A stretch of 40,174 nucleotides of DNA, taken from positions 40,837 to 81,010 of the forward strand of contig NZ_PKUB01000026.1 of the NCBI RefSeq assembly GCF_002868845.1, given 5' to 3'. Position numbers and translations under genes: made by a program. Shown piece by piece: positions 24,359-33,379 of the stretch. The stretch's first letter is position 1; each line of letters starts with the position of its first letter. Below the pieces are notes generated by a model that did not search any database, had not been told where the DNA came from, and saw nothing but the letters and a program-made list of their open reading frames with translations. The DNA is from Desulfuromonas sp. (GTDB lineage Bacteria > Desulfobacterota > Desulfuromonadia > Desulfuromonadales > BM501).

Positions 24359-24776
24359 CCGGAATGAAGTTCGAAGACCAGATTTCCAACAAAATTCTTA
24401 TTGCTGCAATTGAGGTTCACAGGGCTCTTGGGCCAGGGTTGCTCGAGTCAGCATATGAAGAATGCCTTTTCCGGGAACTTCAAATTCTGGGGCTAAGCGT
24501 CGATCGCCAACGGGCGCTTCCGGTGACCTACAAGGGCTTTCTTCTCGATTGCGGGTATCGCCTTGATTTGGTGGTTGAAGATGTAGTGATCATAGAACTT
24601 AAAGCAGTGCATAAAATTGAGCCTATCCATGAAGCTCAAATGTTGACTTATCTCAAGATGTCCGAGCTTAAGCTCGGACTTCTCCTGAATTTTAATGTCC
24701 CGCTGATGCGGGATGGCATCAGGCGTATCGTCCACAATCTGTAATCCTTCTTTGCGCTCTTTGCGCCTTTGCGGTT
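24230..24776. mobile_element. Putative GxxExxY cassette with terminal inverted repeats
   Basis: ACCGCAAAGGCGCAAAGA at 24231-24248 recurs in inverted form at 24750-24776 (CTTTGCG...GCGCCTTTGCGGT), just before the fcl start. The GxxExxY gene lies between. The arrangement looks like a small element with ends of about 22 bp (one mismatch). No transposase is visible, so mobility is inferred only. Confidence 0.5.
24364..24744 (+). CDS. GxxExxY family protein (PD-(D/E)XK nuclease-like)
   Basis: The 126-residue protein starts at ATG 24364; the upstream in-frame codons from 24331 fall in the repeat array. The family motif is GLLESAY in [31 protein letters not shown] supplies the Asp and Glu-x-Lys spacing expected of PD-(D/E)XK nucleases. 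Function in vivo is not established. It has nothing obvious to do with GDP-fucose synthesis, yet it sits between gmd and fcl inside palindromic repeats. A relative with the same motif (GFLEKVY) lies at 33380 inside a different repeat family. Confidence 0.85.
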   Translation: MKFEDQISNKILIAAIEVHRALGPGLLESAYEECLFRELQILGLSVDRQRALPVTYKGFLLDCGYRLDLVVEDVVIIELKAVHKIEPIHEAQMLTYLKMSELKLGLLLNFNVPLMRDGIRRIVHNL

Positions 24777-24779
24777 AAT

Positions 24780-25757
24780 ATGATGAATACAAATTCCAAG
24801 ATTTTTGTCGCCGGTTCCAACGGCCTGGTCGGTTCTGCCCTCGTTCGTCGTTTGGAGAAAGGCGGCTATACGAACCTCGTCACCCCCGAGATCGACGAGC
24901 TCGACCTGACCGACAGCGCGGCGGTCCAGGGGTTTTTCGAGCAGGAGAAGCCGGAGTACGTCATTCTCGCCGCGGCCAAGGTCGGTGGGATCCATGCCAA
25001 CAACACCTACCCTGCCGAGTTCATTTACCTGAACCTGATGATCCAGAACAACGTCATCCACCAGGCCTACCTGAACGGGGTCAAGCGGCTGCTCTTTCTC
25101 GGCTCGTCGTGCATCTATCCCAAGCTCGCCCCCCAGCCGATGAAGGAGGAGCACCTGCTCACCGGCCTGCTCGAGCCGACCAACGAGCCGTACGCCATCG
25201 CCAAGATCGCCGGGCTGAAGATGTGCGAGTCGTACAACCGCCAGTACGGCACGCGCTTCGTGGCGATGATGCCGACCAACCTCTACGGCCCCGGGGACAA
25301 TTTCCATCCGGAAAATTCCCACGTCCTGCCGGCGCTCATCCGCCGTTTCCATGAGGCGAAGGAGGCGGGGCTGCCGGAGGTGGTGGTCTGGGGCACCGGA
25401 ACGCCGATGCGGGAATTCATCTACGTCGACGACATGGCTGACGGATGCCTGCATGTGCTGACCCTGCCCGATGACGTTCTGGACGCCGAACTGTGCAGCT
25501 ACCCGAAGCCCAATTTTGTCAACCTCGGCACGGGGGTGGACGTCACCATCAGGGAGCTGGCCGAAACGGTCAAGGGCGTTGTCGGCTACTCGGGGCGGTT
25601 GGTCTTCGATACGTCGAAACCGGACGGAACCCCGCGCAAGTTGATGGATGTTTCCCGCCTCAAAGTCCTGGGTTGGCAAGCGTCGACCGGCCTTGAGGAT
25701 GGGTTGAGAAATGCCTATCAGTGGTTCCTGGACCATCGGCACGATTTCAGGGCGTGA
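24780..25757 (+). CDS. fcl: GDP-L-fucose synthase
   Basis: The 325-residue SDR enzyme starts at ATG 24780 or the adjacent ATG 24783. The repeat end at 24776 abuts the start, and there is no ribosome site of the usual kind, so initiation may have been altered by the insertion. [18 protein letters not shown] is the NADP motif, [19 protein letters not shown] follows the family, and [10 protein letters not shown] gives Tyr-x3-Lys. It epimerises and reduces the Gmd product to GDP-L-fucose. Its stop overlaps the start of the Nudix gene (GTGA, 25754-25757). Confidence 0.95.
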   Translation: MMNTNSKIFVAGSNGLVGSALVRRLEKGGYTNLVTPEIDELDLTDSAAVQGFFEQEKPEYVILAAAKVGGIHANNTYPAEFIYLNLMIQNNVIHQAYLNGVKRLLFLGSSCIYPKLAPQPMKEEHLLTGLLEPTNEPYAIAKIAGLKMCESYNRQYGTRFVAMMPTNLYGPGDNFHPENSHVLPALIRRFHEAKEAGLPEVVVWGTGTPMREFIYVDDMADGCLHVLTLPDDVLDAELCSYPKPNFVNLGTGVDVTIRELAETVKGVVGYSGRLVFDTSKPDGTPRKLMDVSRLKVLGWQASTGLEDGLRNAYQWFLDHRHDFRA

Positions 25758-26272
25758 CGGTGTTTCTCGACCCGGACACCTTTCGCACGGTGGTGGCCAG
25801 CACCCCTCTGATATCGATCGACCTGGTGGTTCAGAACCCCGGGGGGGAGATTCTGCTGGGGCGAAGGGTCAACCGCCCGGCACAGGGATGCTGGTTCGTG
25901 CCGGGTGGAAGGGTGCTGAAGGACGAGACCCTGGACGGCGCCTTTGAGCGGCTGACCGAGGACGAGCTGGGCTTTTGCCGCAGGCGCAGCGAGGCGTCCT
26001 TCCTGGGTGTCTATGAACACCTCTATGCCGACAGCGTGTTCAGTGCCGCCCCTGACGGGGGGCCGAGCACCCATTACGTTGTCCTGGGGTACCATCTGAG
26101 GCTGGACAAAGAGTCGTTGAACGGACTGCCTCGAGCCCAGCATGAGCGCTACCGCTGGTGGCCGGTCGATGAAGTCAGCGTTGACCCAGCCGTTCACGAC
26201 AACACCCGCGCCTATCTGCCCGCCGTGACCCGGGCTGCAGGGACGGCGCCCGGCAGGGGTGGGATATCCTGA
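25754..26272 (+). CDS. gmm: GDP-mannose mannosyl hydrolase, Nudix
   Basis: The 172-residue protein is read from GTG 25754, which overlaps the fcl stop and gives [20 protein letters not shown], the normal start of Gmm. The modified Nudix box is [24 protein letters not shown] (residues of about 50-73). Upstream of it is [19 protein letters not shown]. Gmm hydrolyses GDP-mannose (and GDP-glucose) to GDP and sugar. It is a common companion of gmd-fcl and may balance GDP-mannose and GDP-fucose pools. Confidence 0.92.
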   Translation: MTVFLDPDTFRTVVASTPLISIDLVVQNPGGEILLGRRVNRPAQGCWFVPGGRVLKDETLDGAFERLTEDELGFCRRRSEASFLGVYEHLYADSVFSAAPDGGPSTHYVVLGYHLRLDKESLNGLPRAQHERYRWWPVDEVSVDPAVHDNTRAYLPAVTRAAGTAPGRGGIS

Positions 26273-26373
26273 CCCGGTTGGAGTAAAATACAAGAGTTGG
26301 GATTGGCCGGTTCCTCGGTCTTTGTCACCTTTGCACTGGCGGTCCCGGCAATAAAGCGGAGGTTCTCGTCCCG

Positions 26374-28281
26374 TTGCTTTTCAACCCATTCCGAAAGAAA
26401 CCCCCGGAGTCCGCATCGACGACCGCTGGCAGGGGCGTGTCCAGCGTTGATCGGGCAGAGGTTGCCGAGAGCGGCCTGTTCCGCGAGGACTGGTATCTGA
26501 ACCACTATCCTGATGCGGCCATGGCCGGGGTTGATCCCGTTTCGCACTACCTGGAAAACGGCGCGGCCCTCGGCTACGACCCGGGACCGGGCTTCAGCAC
26601 CTGCGGGTATTGGGGGCGGTATCCCGATGTGGCCAGTGCGGGGATGAACCCCTTGCTTCATTACCTGCGCCACGGCAGGGACGAGGGGCGGGCGACCGGC
26701 CCGGCAGGGAGGGAGAGGGACGGTTTCGACAGGAAACCTTATCGGAATTTTTCGGAATTTCTCCGCCACAGCCTGCTGCAGCCTCTCGTCAAGGCCCCCT
26801 TCTCGGAGGATGACCTCTGCAGTTTCGCAGTCATGGGCCGGATCGGCGCCCAGCTGGCCGAGCGCGCACTGAGCTGCCCCGACAGTGAGGCGCCCCTCGT
26901 TTCGGTCGTCATGCCGGCCTTCAACCGCGAGACGGTCATCGCCGAGGCCATTGCGTCGGTATTGCTACAGAGCTATGGCCGTTTCGAGCTGATCGTGGTC
27001 GATGACGGCAGCACGGACGGAACGGTTTCGGCGGCGTTGCCCCATGCCGCCGACCCGAGGGTGCGGGTCGAGAGGTGCCCGGAGCGCCGGGGCGTCTCGG
27101 CGGCGCGCAACCGGGGAATCGCCCTCGCAAAGGGCGCGTTGATCGCCTATCTCGATTCGGACAATACCTGGCTGCCCGACTACCTCGGGGCGATGGTCGG
27201 CGCCTTCCTGCAATCGCCCGAAATCGAGGCCGCCTACAGCGGACAGTATATCTGCCGCTCAGAAGAGCCGGAGCCGGTCGCGGTGCGTTTCGGCAGCTAC
27301 AACAAGTCGCTCCTGCGCAACCACAATTACATCGACCTGAATTGCTTTATGCACCGAAGTTCGGCGCTGGAGCGGGCCGGCGGGGGGTTCTGCGAGACCC
27401 TGACGAGGCTTGTCGATTGGGAGCTGATCCTGCGCATCTCGCGTTCGTGTCCCATGGTGTCGGTGCCGGTGCTGCAATCGAACTACTTTCACGACCGGGC
27501 CGACAATACCATCACCCGGACCGAGACCCTTGCCCCGGCGCTCGAGGTCATGACCAAGAGGCTGGCCGAACCGGTCGCCGTCGATCCGCCTGCCCCCCTG
27601 GCAGGGCCCGTGGCGGTCGTCGTCGTGAACCGCGAGGGCCTCGAGCCCCTGCACGCCCTTGTGGACGATCTCTGTGGGACCTATTCCCGGGCCGACGTGG
27701 AGTTGATCGTCGTGGACAACGGTTCCTCCGCCCCCGTGCGGGACTACCTCGAGAGCCTGCGGCCGATGGGGGTCGGGCTGGTTTTCAGTGACCTCGACTG
27801 CGACTTTCCGTCTGCGGCCAACCAGGGAGCGGCGCTGGCGCGGCCCGGGGCGGATATCCTGTTCCTGGGCGCCGGATCTCTTCCGGGACGGGGAGCGGTC
27901 GAGGCGCTGCAGGCCGCTGTCTATGCATCGCCCGACGTCGCGATTTCGGTCCCGCAGATCGTAGTGCCCGCCGGTCATGCCGATGCCGGGATGCATGTGC
28001 CCGACACGCTGGACGCCTTGCCCTGCGACGTCAGCCTGTCGCTTCGCCATCGCAACGTCGCCCGGGTCGGGACGTTTCACGACGGGGAGCGGGTGGAGTT
28101 GGACTATGCCCCCTTCTCCTGCGTCTACATCAAGCGGGAGGTCTGGGACCGGTGCGGCGGGCTGGCCGCCGACGGCGATTGCCCCGTCTCGCCGGAGCGC
28201 ATTCTGTGCGATTACGTCCGTCAAGTGCTGGGGATGAAGATCGTCTACACGCCGGCCGCCCTGGCGCGGCACAACGCCTGA
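26374..28281 (+). CDS. Tandem GT2 glycosyltransferase with N-terminal WYL..YPDV repeats
   Basis: The 635-residue protein probably starts at TTG 26374, with GGAGG at 26358-26362 (a rather long spacing of 11). Residues of about 33-107 hold two repeats (REDWYLNHYPDA ... SHYLENGAALGYDP and CGYWGRYPDV ... LHYLRHGRDEGR). Residues 175-400 are a first GT2 domain (VSVVMPAFNRE, VVDDGSTDGT, AYLDSDNTW). Residues of about 410-630 are a second GT2-like domain (VVVVNREGLEP, LIVVDNGSSAP) in which the usual DxD is replaced by LFLGAGS. The second domain may therefore be inactive or metal-independent. It lies in the fucose part of the cluster, and its substrates are unknown. Confidence 0.8.
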   Translation: MLFNPFRKKPPESASTTAGRGVSSVDRAEVAESGLFREDWYLNHYPDAAMAGVDPVSHYLENGAALGYDPGPGFSTCGYWGRYPDVASAGMNPLLHYLRHGRDEGRATGPAGRERDGFDRKPYRNFSEFLRHSLLQPLVKAPFSEDDLCSFAVMGRIGAQLAERALSCPDSEAPLVSVVMPAFNRETVIAEAIASVLLQSYGRFELIVVDDGSTDGTVSAALPHAADPRVRVERCPERRGVSAARNRGIALAKGALIAYLDSDNTWLPDYLGAMVGAFLQSPEIEAAYSGQYICRSEEPEPVAVRFGSYNKSLLRNHNYIDLNCFMHRSSALERAGGGFCETLTRLVDWELILRISRSCPMVSVPVLQSNYFHDRADNTITRTETLAPALEVMTKRLAEPVAVDPPAPLAGPVAVVVVNREGLEPLHALVDDLCGTYSRADVELIVVDNGSSAPVRDYLESLRPMGVGLVFSDLDCDFPSAANQGAALARPGADILFLGAGSLPGRGAVEALQAAVYASPDVAISVPQIVVPAGHADAGMHVPDTLDALPCDVSLSLRHRNVARVGTFHDGERVELDYAPFSCVYIKREVWDRCGGLAADGDCPVSPERILCDYVRQVLGMKIVYTPAALARHNA

Positions 28282-28332
28282 CCCAAAAGGGGAACGAGAG
28301 CGTTTGAAGGCTACTCCGAAAAAGACCTTGCT

Positions 28333-29802
28333 ATGATTCAATTCAAAATCGAAAACAGTTTGCCCGATAAGCTGGCCCCGAAGAATATCAATCGTTACCT
28401 GGTAGAGGGTTGGGTTGCCGGCGGATCGAGGATCAGCTATATCCGAATCAGGGTCGGTGGCAAAACGTTCGCCTCCAAAGATGTCGAGTTGTACCGCCCC
28501 GACGTCAGGACCTCCTTCTTCGCGAAAGAAAAGTCTTTTCAGACCCTTTTCCCGGGTTTCTCCATCCCCGTCGTTGTCGGCCCCGTCGAGGCCGCCGAAG
28601 AGCATGCCGTCATGTTGGAGTGTGCCTTTGCCGACGGCTCCTCCCTGAAGGAAAAAATCGGAACCGTTTCCATCGGTCCCTATGCCAAGGAAGTCCGAAC
28701 CTTCGAGATTCCGCCGCATATCGACCAGGACAACCTCCTGGCCATTTGCATGGCGACCTACAATCCGGACGGCCCCTACTTCAAAAGGCAGATAGACAGC
28801 ATCATCGGCCAGGAGCACCAGGACTGGATCTGCATCATTTGCGACGACAACTCGTCGGAAGACAGCAGGGATTTGATCAAGGAGGCCGTCAAAGACGACC
28901 CCCGGTTCTTTCTGGTGGAAAACGATCAGAACGCGGGCTTTTATGGCAACTTCGAACGTTGCCTCGAACTCGCCCCCGCCGAAGCAAAGTTCGTTGCACT
29001 CGCCGACCAGGACGACATCTGGTATCCGCACAAGCTGAGCAGTTGTCTTGCGGAATTCGATGCGTCGACCATGCTGGTTTACAGCGACATGAAGGTTGTC
29101 GACAAAGACAGAAACGTGTTGTGCGACACCTACTGGAGGAACAGGAAAAACTACTACGAGTCGAAGGACATCGACCTGCTGACACTTGCCAATACGGTCA
29201 CGGGAGCGGCCTCGGTTTTCAGGCGGGAACTGCTCGACCTGGCGCTGCCTTTCCCCCCCCGTTACGGGGAGGTTTTTCATGATCAATGGCTGGCCATCAT
29301 GGCCGCCGGGAATGGCGGCATCCGGTATGTTGACGAGCCCCTTTATGAGTATGTTCAATATGACAACAATGTCATAGGTCACACCGACTTCGGCCGTCGG
29401 TCCCTCTTCTCGGTCGCGAAGGACTATGTTCGCGAGGCCTATGACATTCAAAAACAACACCAAGGACTCTTTAAGAAACTTCTGTTGTGCCTTAAGGCGA
29501 TACCGTGTCTTGTCATAGGCCTCTACCACTTCAAGCATACCCATGGGAAACATATTGACACCCTTGCGGAAACAGCATTGCTTCGCCGGCTGAACGCCTC
29601 TTCGCAGCGACTTGTTCAAAGAACAAGATCCGCAACAGGTTTGTTCCGGATTCATTTCAAGGTTTGGAAGCGCAAAGAGACACTGAATAATCTTGAACTG
29701 GTATTCTGTTTCAGTGCAATGGCCAACACCCTGTTTCGCTGGGCCGCGCCTTTGCTCTGTTGGTATATGAAAACTTTCCTTCAAAGACGTGTGGGGAATT
29801 GA
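28333..29802 (+). CDS. GT2 glycosyltransferase with N-terminal beta-rich domain (rhamnosyltransferase-like)
   Basis: The 489-residue protein starts at ATG 28333. Residues 1-130 are a beta-rich region without catalytic motifs. From about residue 135 comes a GT2 domain: ICMATYNPDGPYFKRQIDSI, ICDDNSSEDS, ALADQDDIWYPHKL as metal motif (near 225) and GEVFHDQWLAIMAA. ADQDDIW and F.DQW are typical of rhamnosyl- and related transferases of the WbbL/RfbF type. dTDP-rhamnose is made by the genes from 31161. The C-terminal 100 residues are hydrophobic and basic, probably membrane-associated. Thirteen bases separate it from the next gene. Confidence 0.82.
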   Translation: MIQFKIENSLPDKLAPKNINRYLVEGWVAGGSRISYIRIRVGGKTFASKDVELYRPDVRTSFFAKEKSFQTLFPGFSIPVVVGPVEAAEEHAVMLECAFADGSSLKEKIGTVSIGPYAKEVRTFEIPPHIDQDNLLAICMATYNPDGPYFKRQIDSIIGQEHQDWICIICDDNSSEDSRDLIKEAVKDDPRFFLVENDQNAGFYGNFERCLELAPAEAKFVALADQDDIWYPHKLSSCLAEFDASTMLVYSDMKVVDKDRNVLCDTYWRNRKNYYESKDIDLLTLANTVTGAASVFRRELLDLALPFPPRYGEVFHDQWLAIMAAGNGGIRYVDEPLYEYVQYDNNVIGHTDFGRRSLFSVAKDYVREAYDIQKQHQGLFKKLLLCLKAIPCLVIGLYHFKHTHGKHIDTLAETALLRRLNASSQRLVQRTRSATGLFRIHFKVWKRKETLNNLELVFCFSAMANTLFRWAAPLLCWYMKTFLQRRVGN

Positions 29803-29815
29803 AAGGTCTTGTTTG

Positions 29816-31114
29816 ATGAAAAAAATAAACGTTTCGAAAGAAGAGAACTATATTTTCAATACAGCAGGATTTGAAGTTTCAGGTGGCAAGGAGTGCCTTG
29901 TCAAATTAAGCATAAAAGGGGTGAATGGCAGTCCTTATTCTTTTTATTTCTGCGTTTGCATCCTCGATGAGGCGGGCAAAGAAATAAAGAGATTTATCAA
30001 GTGGGTCGACGATTTCAGTGGAAAATCGAAAAAATACTCTCTCGTCTTCTCCGTTCCCGAGATGGCTCACAAGGCCGTGCTGGGCTATCGGGGGAATGTC
30101 GAAGGGGCTGATAAGTCTGACTTGTCATTGGCCCTCCCCGATTTGTCGGAGAATTGTCTTCGGCAGGTCGAGGGCCTGCCTGAGACTTTTGACGATTTGA
30201 AAAAACGTCCGCCGAGGGTTCTTTTCACCATCCCCGAATTGGACGGGGCAGGGGAACAACTTCTGGAGAAAAACATTGTCGGCATCTTCGGCTCCCCGAG
30301 GACCGGGTCGACCTGGCTCGGGCAGCGGCTTCTCAAAGACCATAAGGGCATCGCCAATTGGCAGGAACCGTATCTCGGGAATTTGCTTGGAACAAACCGA
30401 AGCATAAAGGATCCTCTTACGGGTGAAATGACACTGCAAAGAGTTCACGACAAGTTTGCTGAAACGGAGGATTACTTTTTTTCCAATAAACATAAAAAAT
30501 ATTGGTTGGCTGGCTTGAACAAGATGATCCTGTATAGAGCCTTTGCCCAATGCAGCGATTTTTCAAAAAAGATCGTCTTTAAGGAACCCAACGGTAGTCA
30601 GGCCGCCGACATAATCATGGAGGCGCTCCCGAATGCCAAGATGATTTTTCTTCTGAGGGATGGCCGGGATGTGGTTGATTCCCTCGTTGACCTGCACAGA
30701 AAAGGTTCATGGAACCAAAGGCCAACCTTGGACACGAAACAAAAAAGGCTGAGCAGTATCGCAAATTACTCCAAGTCATGGAGGCTCCAAACGGAGGTTG
30801 TTAAAAAGGCATTTGAAAATCACGATGAAGATTTGAGATTGCTTGTGAAATATGAGAAGCTGAAAAGCGACACCTTCGCAGAGCTGAAAAATATTTTTGA
30901 ATTTATTGGTGTTGACGCTTCAGATAAGGAAGTCTCCCAAAGAGTTGACAAGCACGATTTCAAGAATATTCCAACTTCGGAAAAGGGTCCCGGCAAGTTC
31001 AATCGCGCGGCCTCAACGGGTGGATGGAGAGATGCTTTCGCCGAGGAAGAGATCGATCTGATGCATTCAATAATGGGTGAGACTTTATTGTCTTTAGGGT
31101 ATGGTGTACGTTGA
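29816..31114 (+). CDS. Sulfotransferase with N-terminal accessory domain
   Basis: The 432-residue protein starts at ATG 29816, with AAAGG at 29802-29806 overlapping the end of the preceding gene. In-frame residues from 29789 would overlap that gene and lack a ribosome site. Residues 1-140 are a beta-rich, non-catalytic domain. Residues of about 155-432 form the sulfotransferase: VGIFGSPRTGSTWLGQRLL (PAPS 5'-loop) and MIFLLRDGRDVVDSLVDLH (3'-phosphate motif, near 279). This type sulfates sugars in the cytoplasm. It is the third sulfotransferase of the window, and PAPS is supplied by cysD and cysNC. Confidence 0.85.
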   Translation: MKKINVSKEENYIFNTAGFEVSGGKECLVKLSIKGVNGSPYSFYFCVCILDEAGKEIKRFIKWVDDFSGKSKKYSLVFSVPEMAHKAVLGYRGNVEGADKSDLSLALPDLSENCLRQVEGLPETFDDLKKRPPRVLFTIPELDGAGEQLLEKNIVGIFGSPRTGSTWLGQRLLKDHKGIANWQEPYLGNLLGTNRSIKDPLTGEMTLQRVHDKFAETEDYFFSNKHKKYWLAGLNKMILYRAFAQCSDFSKKIVFKEPNGSQAADIIMEALPNAKMIFLLRDGRDVVDSLVDLHRKGSWNQRPTLDTKQKRLSSIANYSKSWRLQTEVVKKAFENHDEDLRLLVKYEKLKSDTFAELKNIFEFIGVDASDKEVSQRVDKHDFKNIPTSEKGPGKFNRAASTGGWRDAFAEEEIDLMHSIMGETLLSLGYGVR

Positions 31115-31160
31115 AAATTTCTCCATAGTTTATTAAACAGATCACTTTTGAGGAATCAAC

Positions 31161-32285
31161 ATGCAAACTCTTCTTGTCACCGGCGGGTCCGGGTTTATCG
31201 GGTCCAACTTCGTGCGCCTCGCCCTGGAAAAACGTCCCAACTCCCGTGTGGTCAACCTGGACAAGTTGACCTATGCCGGTAACCCCAACAATCTCTCGGA
31301 TATTGAGAGCGACCCTCGCTATCGCTTTGTCCAGGGGGATATTTGCGACGCTGAACTGGTCGCCAGGCTTTTTGAAGAAGAGCAGATTGACACGGTAATC
31401 CACTTCGCCGCCGAGTCGCACGTCGATCGCAGCATCACCGGACCGGGGGAGTTCATCCGCACAAATATCAATGGAACCTTCACGTTGTTGGAGGCTGCCA
31501 AAAATGCATGGCAGCCAGTGACGGATGACGAGTCACGAGTCACGAGTAAAGATGATTCAAAAACTGGTCACTCGTCACCCGTCACTCGTCACCGCTTTCT
31601 TCACGTCTCCACCGACGAGGTCTACGGATCCCTTGGGGAGACGGGTCTCTTCAAGGAGACCACCCCCTACGATCCCCGTTCCCCCTATTCGGCAAGCAAG
31701 GCCTCTTCGGATCACCTGGCCAGCGCCTATTTCCATACCTACGGCTTGCCGGTGCTGATCACCAACTGCTCCAACAACTACGGTCCCTTCCAGTTACCGG
31801 AAAAGCTCATCCCCCTGATTTTGAACAACGCCCTCAATGGGAAAAGCCTTCCCGTCTACGGCGACGGCAGGAACGTGCGCGACTGGCTCTACGTGGTGGA
31901 CCACTGCGAGGCGATCCTGGCCGTTTTGGAGAAGGGCAAGGCCGGCGAGACCTACAACATCGGCGGCAACAACGAGAAGCAGAACATCGAGATCGTCCAG
32001 ACTCTCTGCGACCTGCTCGACGAGAAGGCGTCTCCTCTCGAAAACGGTGAGCCGCGTCGCTCCCTGATCACCTTCGTTAAGGACCGGGCCGGCCACGACC
32101 GGCGCTATGCGATCGATGCCACGAAGATCAAGGAGGAGTTGGGCTGGGAGCCTTCGATGACCTTTGAGGAGGGGATCCGAAAAACTGTCGAGTGGTATTT
32201 GGAGCATTCGGATTGGGTGGCTGCGGTGCTGGACGGATCGTATCGGGAGTATTATGAAAAGCAGTATGGAGGGGGGGACTCGTGA
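31161..32285 (+). CDS. rfbB: dTDP-glucose 4,6-dehydratase with an in-frame palindromic insert
   Basis: The 374-residue SDR enzyme starts at ATG 31161, with TTGAGGAA upstream. [11 protein letters not shown] (7-17) binds [15 protein letters not shown] carries the catalytic Thr-Asp-Glu, and Tyr176/Lys180 lie in [10 protein letters not shown]. It makes dTDP-4-keto-6-deoxyglucose for both rhamnose (rfbD, rfbC) and the WecE-type transaminase at 7160. Between AAKNAW and [12 protein letters not shown], about 25 extra residues are encoded by a palindromic repeat (31518-31593). They read through in frame and lengthen a loop that varies in the family. The stop overlaps the rfbD start. Confidence 0.95.
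   Translation: MQTLLVTGGSGFIGSNFVRLALEKRPNSRVVNLDKLTYAGNPNNLSDIESDPRYRFVQGDICDAELVARLFEEEQIDTVIHFAAESHVDRSITGPGEFIRTNINGTFTLLEAAKNAWQPVTDDESRVTSKDDSKTGHSSPVTRHRFLHVSTDEVYGSLGETGLFKETTPYDPRSPYSASKASSDHLASAYFHTYGLPVLITNCSNNYGPFQLPEKLIPLILNNALNGKSLPVYGDGRNVRDWLYVVDHCEAILAVLEKGKAGETYNIGGNNEKQNIEIVQTLCDLLDEKASPLENGEPRRSLITFVKDRAGHDRRYAIDATKIKEELGWEPSMTFEEGIRKTVEWYLEHSDWVAAVLDGSYREYYEKQYGGGDS
31518..31593. repeat. Palindromic element inside rfbB (GTGACGAG family)
   Basis: The 5' arm starts GTGACGGATGACGAGTCACG and the 3' arm ends CACTCGTCACCCGTCACTCG followed by TCAC. The arms are imperfect inverted copies. The same family occurs at 32282-32300 and 32899-32992. In rfbB it is translated to give VTSKDD and SSPVTRH. 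Confidence 0.85.
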
Positions 32286-32300
32286 CGCGTAACGCGTCAC
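32282..32300. repeat. Perfect palindrome forming the rfbD start
   Basis: GTGACGCGT, A, ACGCGTCAC: nine-base perfect arms around one base. The first three bases are the rfbD start codon, and bases 2-4 are the rfbB stop. It belongs to the GTGACG family by its outer bases. Confidence 0.9.
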
Positions 32301-33253
32301 CCGCCAAACTCGCCCTCATCGGCTCCAACGGCATGCTCGCCCAGGCGGTGCGAAGGATTGCGCCGGCGGAGTATGACGTGTTCGGCTATGATCTGCCGGA
32401 GTTCGACCTGACAAACCGGGAGCAGGTGCTGGCGGCGATGACCGCGCTGGAGCCGGAGCTGATCGTCAACTGCGCCGCTTTCACCAACGTTGACGGCTGC
32501 GAAACGGAGGAGGAGGCGGCCACCCGGGTCAACGGGGACGGGCCGGGCTACCTGGCCGAGGCGGCGAAGGCGCTTGGTGCGGCGTTGCTCCACGTCTCGA
32601 CCGACTACGTTTTTGACGGGCGGAAGATGGAGCCCTATACGGAGGATGATCCCGTTTCCCCCCAGTCGGCCTACGGCCGCTCCAAGCTCGCCGGGGAGAG
32701 GGCCATCCTGGAGAGCGGCCTGGAGGAATATTTCATCCTGCGCACCAGCTGGCTTTATGGGCCCGGCGGCAAGAACTTCGTCGAGACCATCGTCCGCCTG
32801 GCGATGGAACGCGAGGAGTTGCGCATCGTCGCCGACCAGGTCGGCACGCCGACCTACACGGAGGATTTGGCGGAAGGAGTCTTCAACTTGTTGAAGACGG
32901 TGACGAATGACTTTAAGGGCGGTGACGAGTTGCAAGTGACGAGTAAGGAGTCAGGGCAAAAGTCGTCACTCGTTACCCGTCACCCGTCACCGCCTTACGG
33001 CATCTACCATTTCTCCAACGCCGGCTCCTGCAGTTGGTACGACTTTGCCGAGGCGATCGTCGAGGAACTGAAACAATCCGGCGAGGAGATCGCCTGTCAA
33101 AGAATCCTGCCGATCCGCACCGAGGAGTATCCCTTGCCGGCGGCGCGGCCCGCTTTCTCTGTTTTTTCGAAAAACAAATATATGCAGGCGACGGGGGCTG
33201 CCATACCGGAGTGGCGTGAGAGCTTGAAGAAATACATTTCAAACCGGCAATAA
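32282..33253 (+). CDS. rfbD: dTDP-4-dehydrorhamnose reductase with palindromic inserts
   Basis: The 323-residue protein starts at GTG 32282, overlapping the rfbB stop (GTGA). [17 protein letters not shown] is the nucleotide motif, [11 protein letters not shown] and [10 protein letters not shown] follow the family, and Tyr131/Lys135 lie in YGRSKLAGE. It reduces the last intermediate to dTDP-L-rhamnose. The first seven residues, MTRNASP, come from a perfect palindrome at the junction. A second element at 32899-32992 inserts about 30 residues (VTSKE ... [10 protein letters not shown]) before [10 protein letters not shown]. Both keep the frame. The protein is longer than its usual size of about 290-300 residues by roughly that amount. 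Confidence 0.94.
   Translation: MTRNASPAKLALIGSNGMLAQAVRRIAPAEYDVFGYDLPEFDLTNREQVLAAMTALEPELIVNCAAFTNVDGCETEEEAATRVNGDGPGYLAEAAKALGAALLHVSTDYVFDGRKMEPYTEDDPVSPQSAYGRSKLAGERAILESGLEEYFILRTSWLYGPGGKNFVETIVRLAMEREELRIVADQVGTPTYTEDLAEGVFNLLKTVTNDFKGGDELQVTSKESGQKSSLVTRHPSPPYGIYHFSNAGSCSWYDFAEAIVEELKQSGEEIACQRILPIRTEEYPLPAARPAFSVFSKNKYMQATGAAIPEWRESLKKYISNRQ
32899..32992. repeat. Palindromic element inside rfbD (GTGACGAG family)
   Basis: Begins CGGTGACGAATGAC and ends CACCCGTCACCG, so the outermost CGGTGACG and CGTCACCG are exact inverted copies. Inside are AAGTGACGAGTAAGGAG and GTCGTCACTCGTTACC. It is translated in the same frame as the element in rfbB. Confidence 0.88.
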
Positions 33254-33262
33254 GCCTTGAAT

Positions 33263-33363
33263 GGGACACGGATCAAATCTGATGAACACGGATTTTTGAA
33301 ATCTTGAATCAAGCCAGAGGATTTCAAGCATTATCCGTGTGGATCCGTGTGAATCCGTGTCCC
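33263..33363. repeat. Palindromic element upstream of GxxExxY gene (ACACGGAT family)
   Basis: GGGACACGGAT at the 5' end and ATCCGTGTCCC at the 3' end are exact inverted copies. Internal ACACGGAT and ATCCGTGT steps repeat between them. It can fold into one long hairpin with a loop near 33300-33325. Confidence 0.9.
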
Positions 33364-33379
33364 AGAAATAAATGACTTT

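Noticed and set aside
27259-29784. Very long minus-strand open frame (841 codons)
   Set aside because: It lies opposite two strongly supported GT2 genes, spans the gap between them, has no known motifs and follows from GC-rich codon use.
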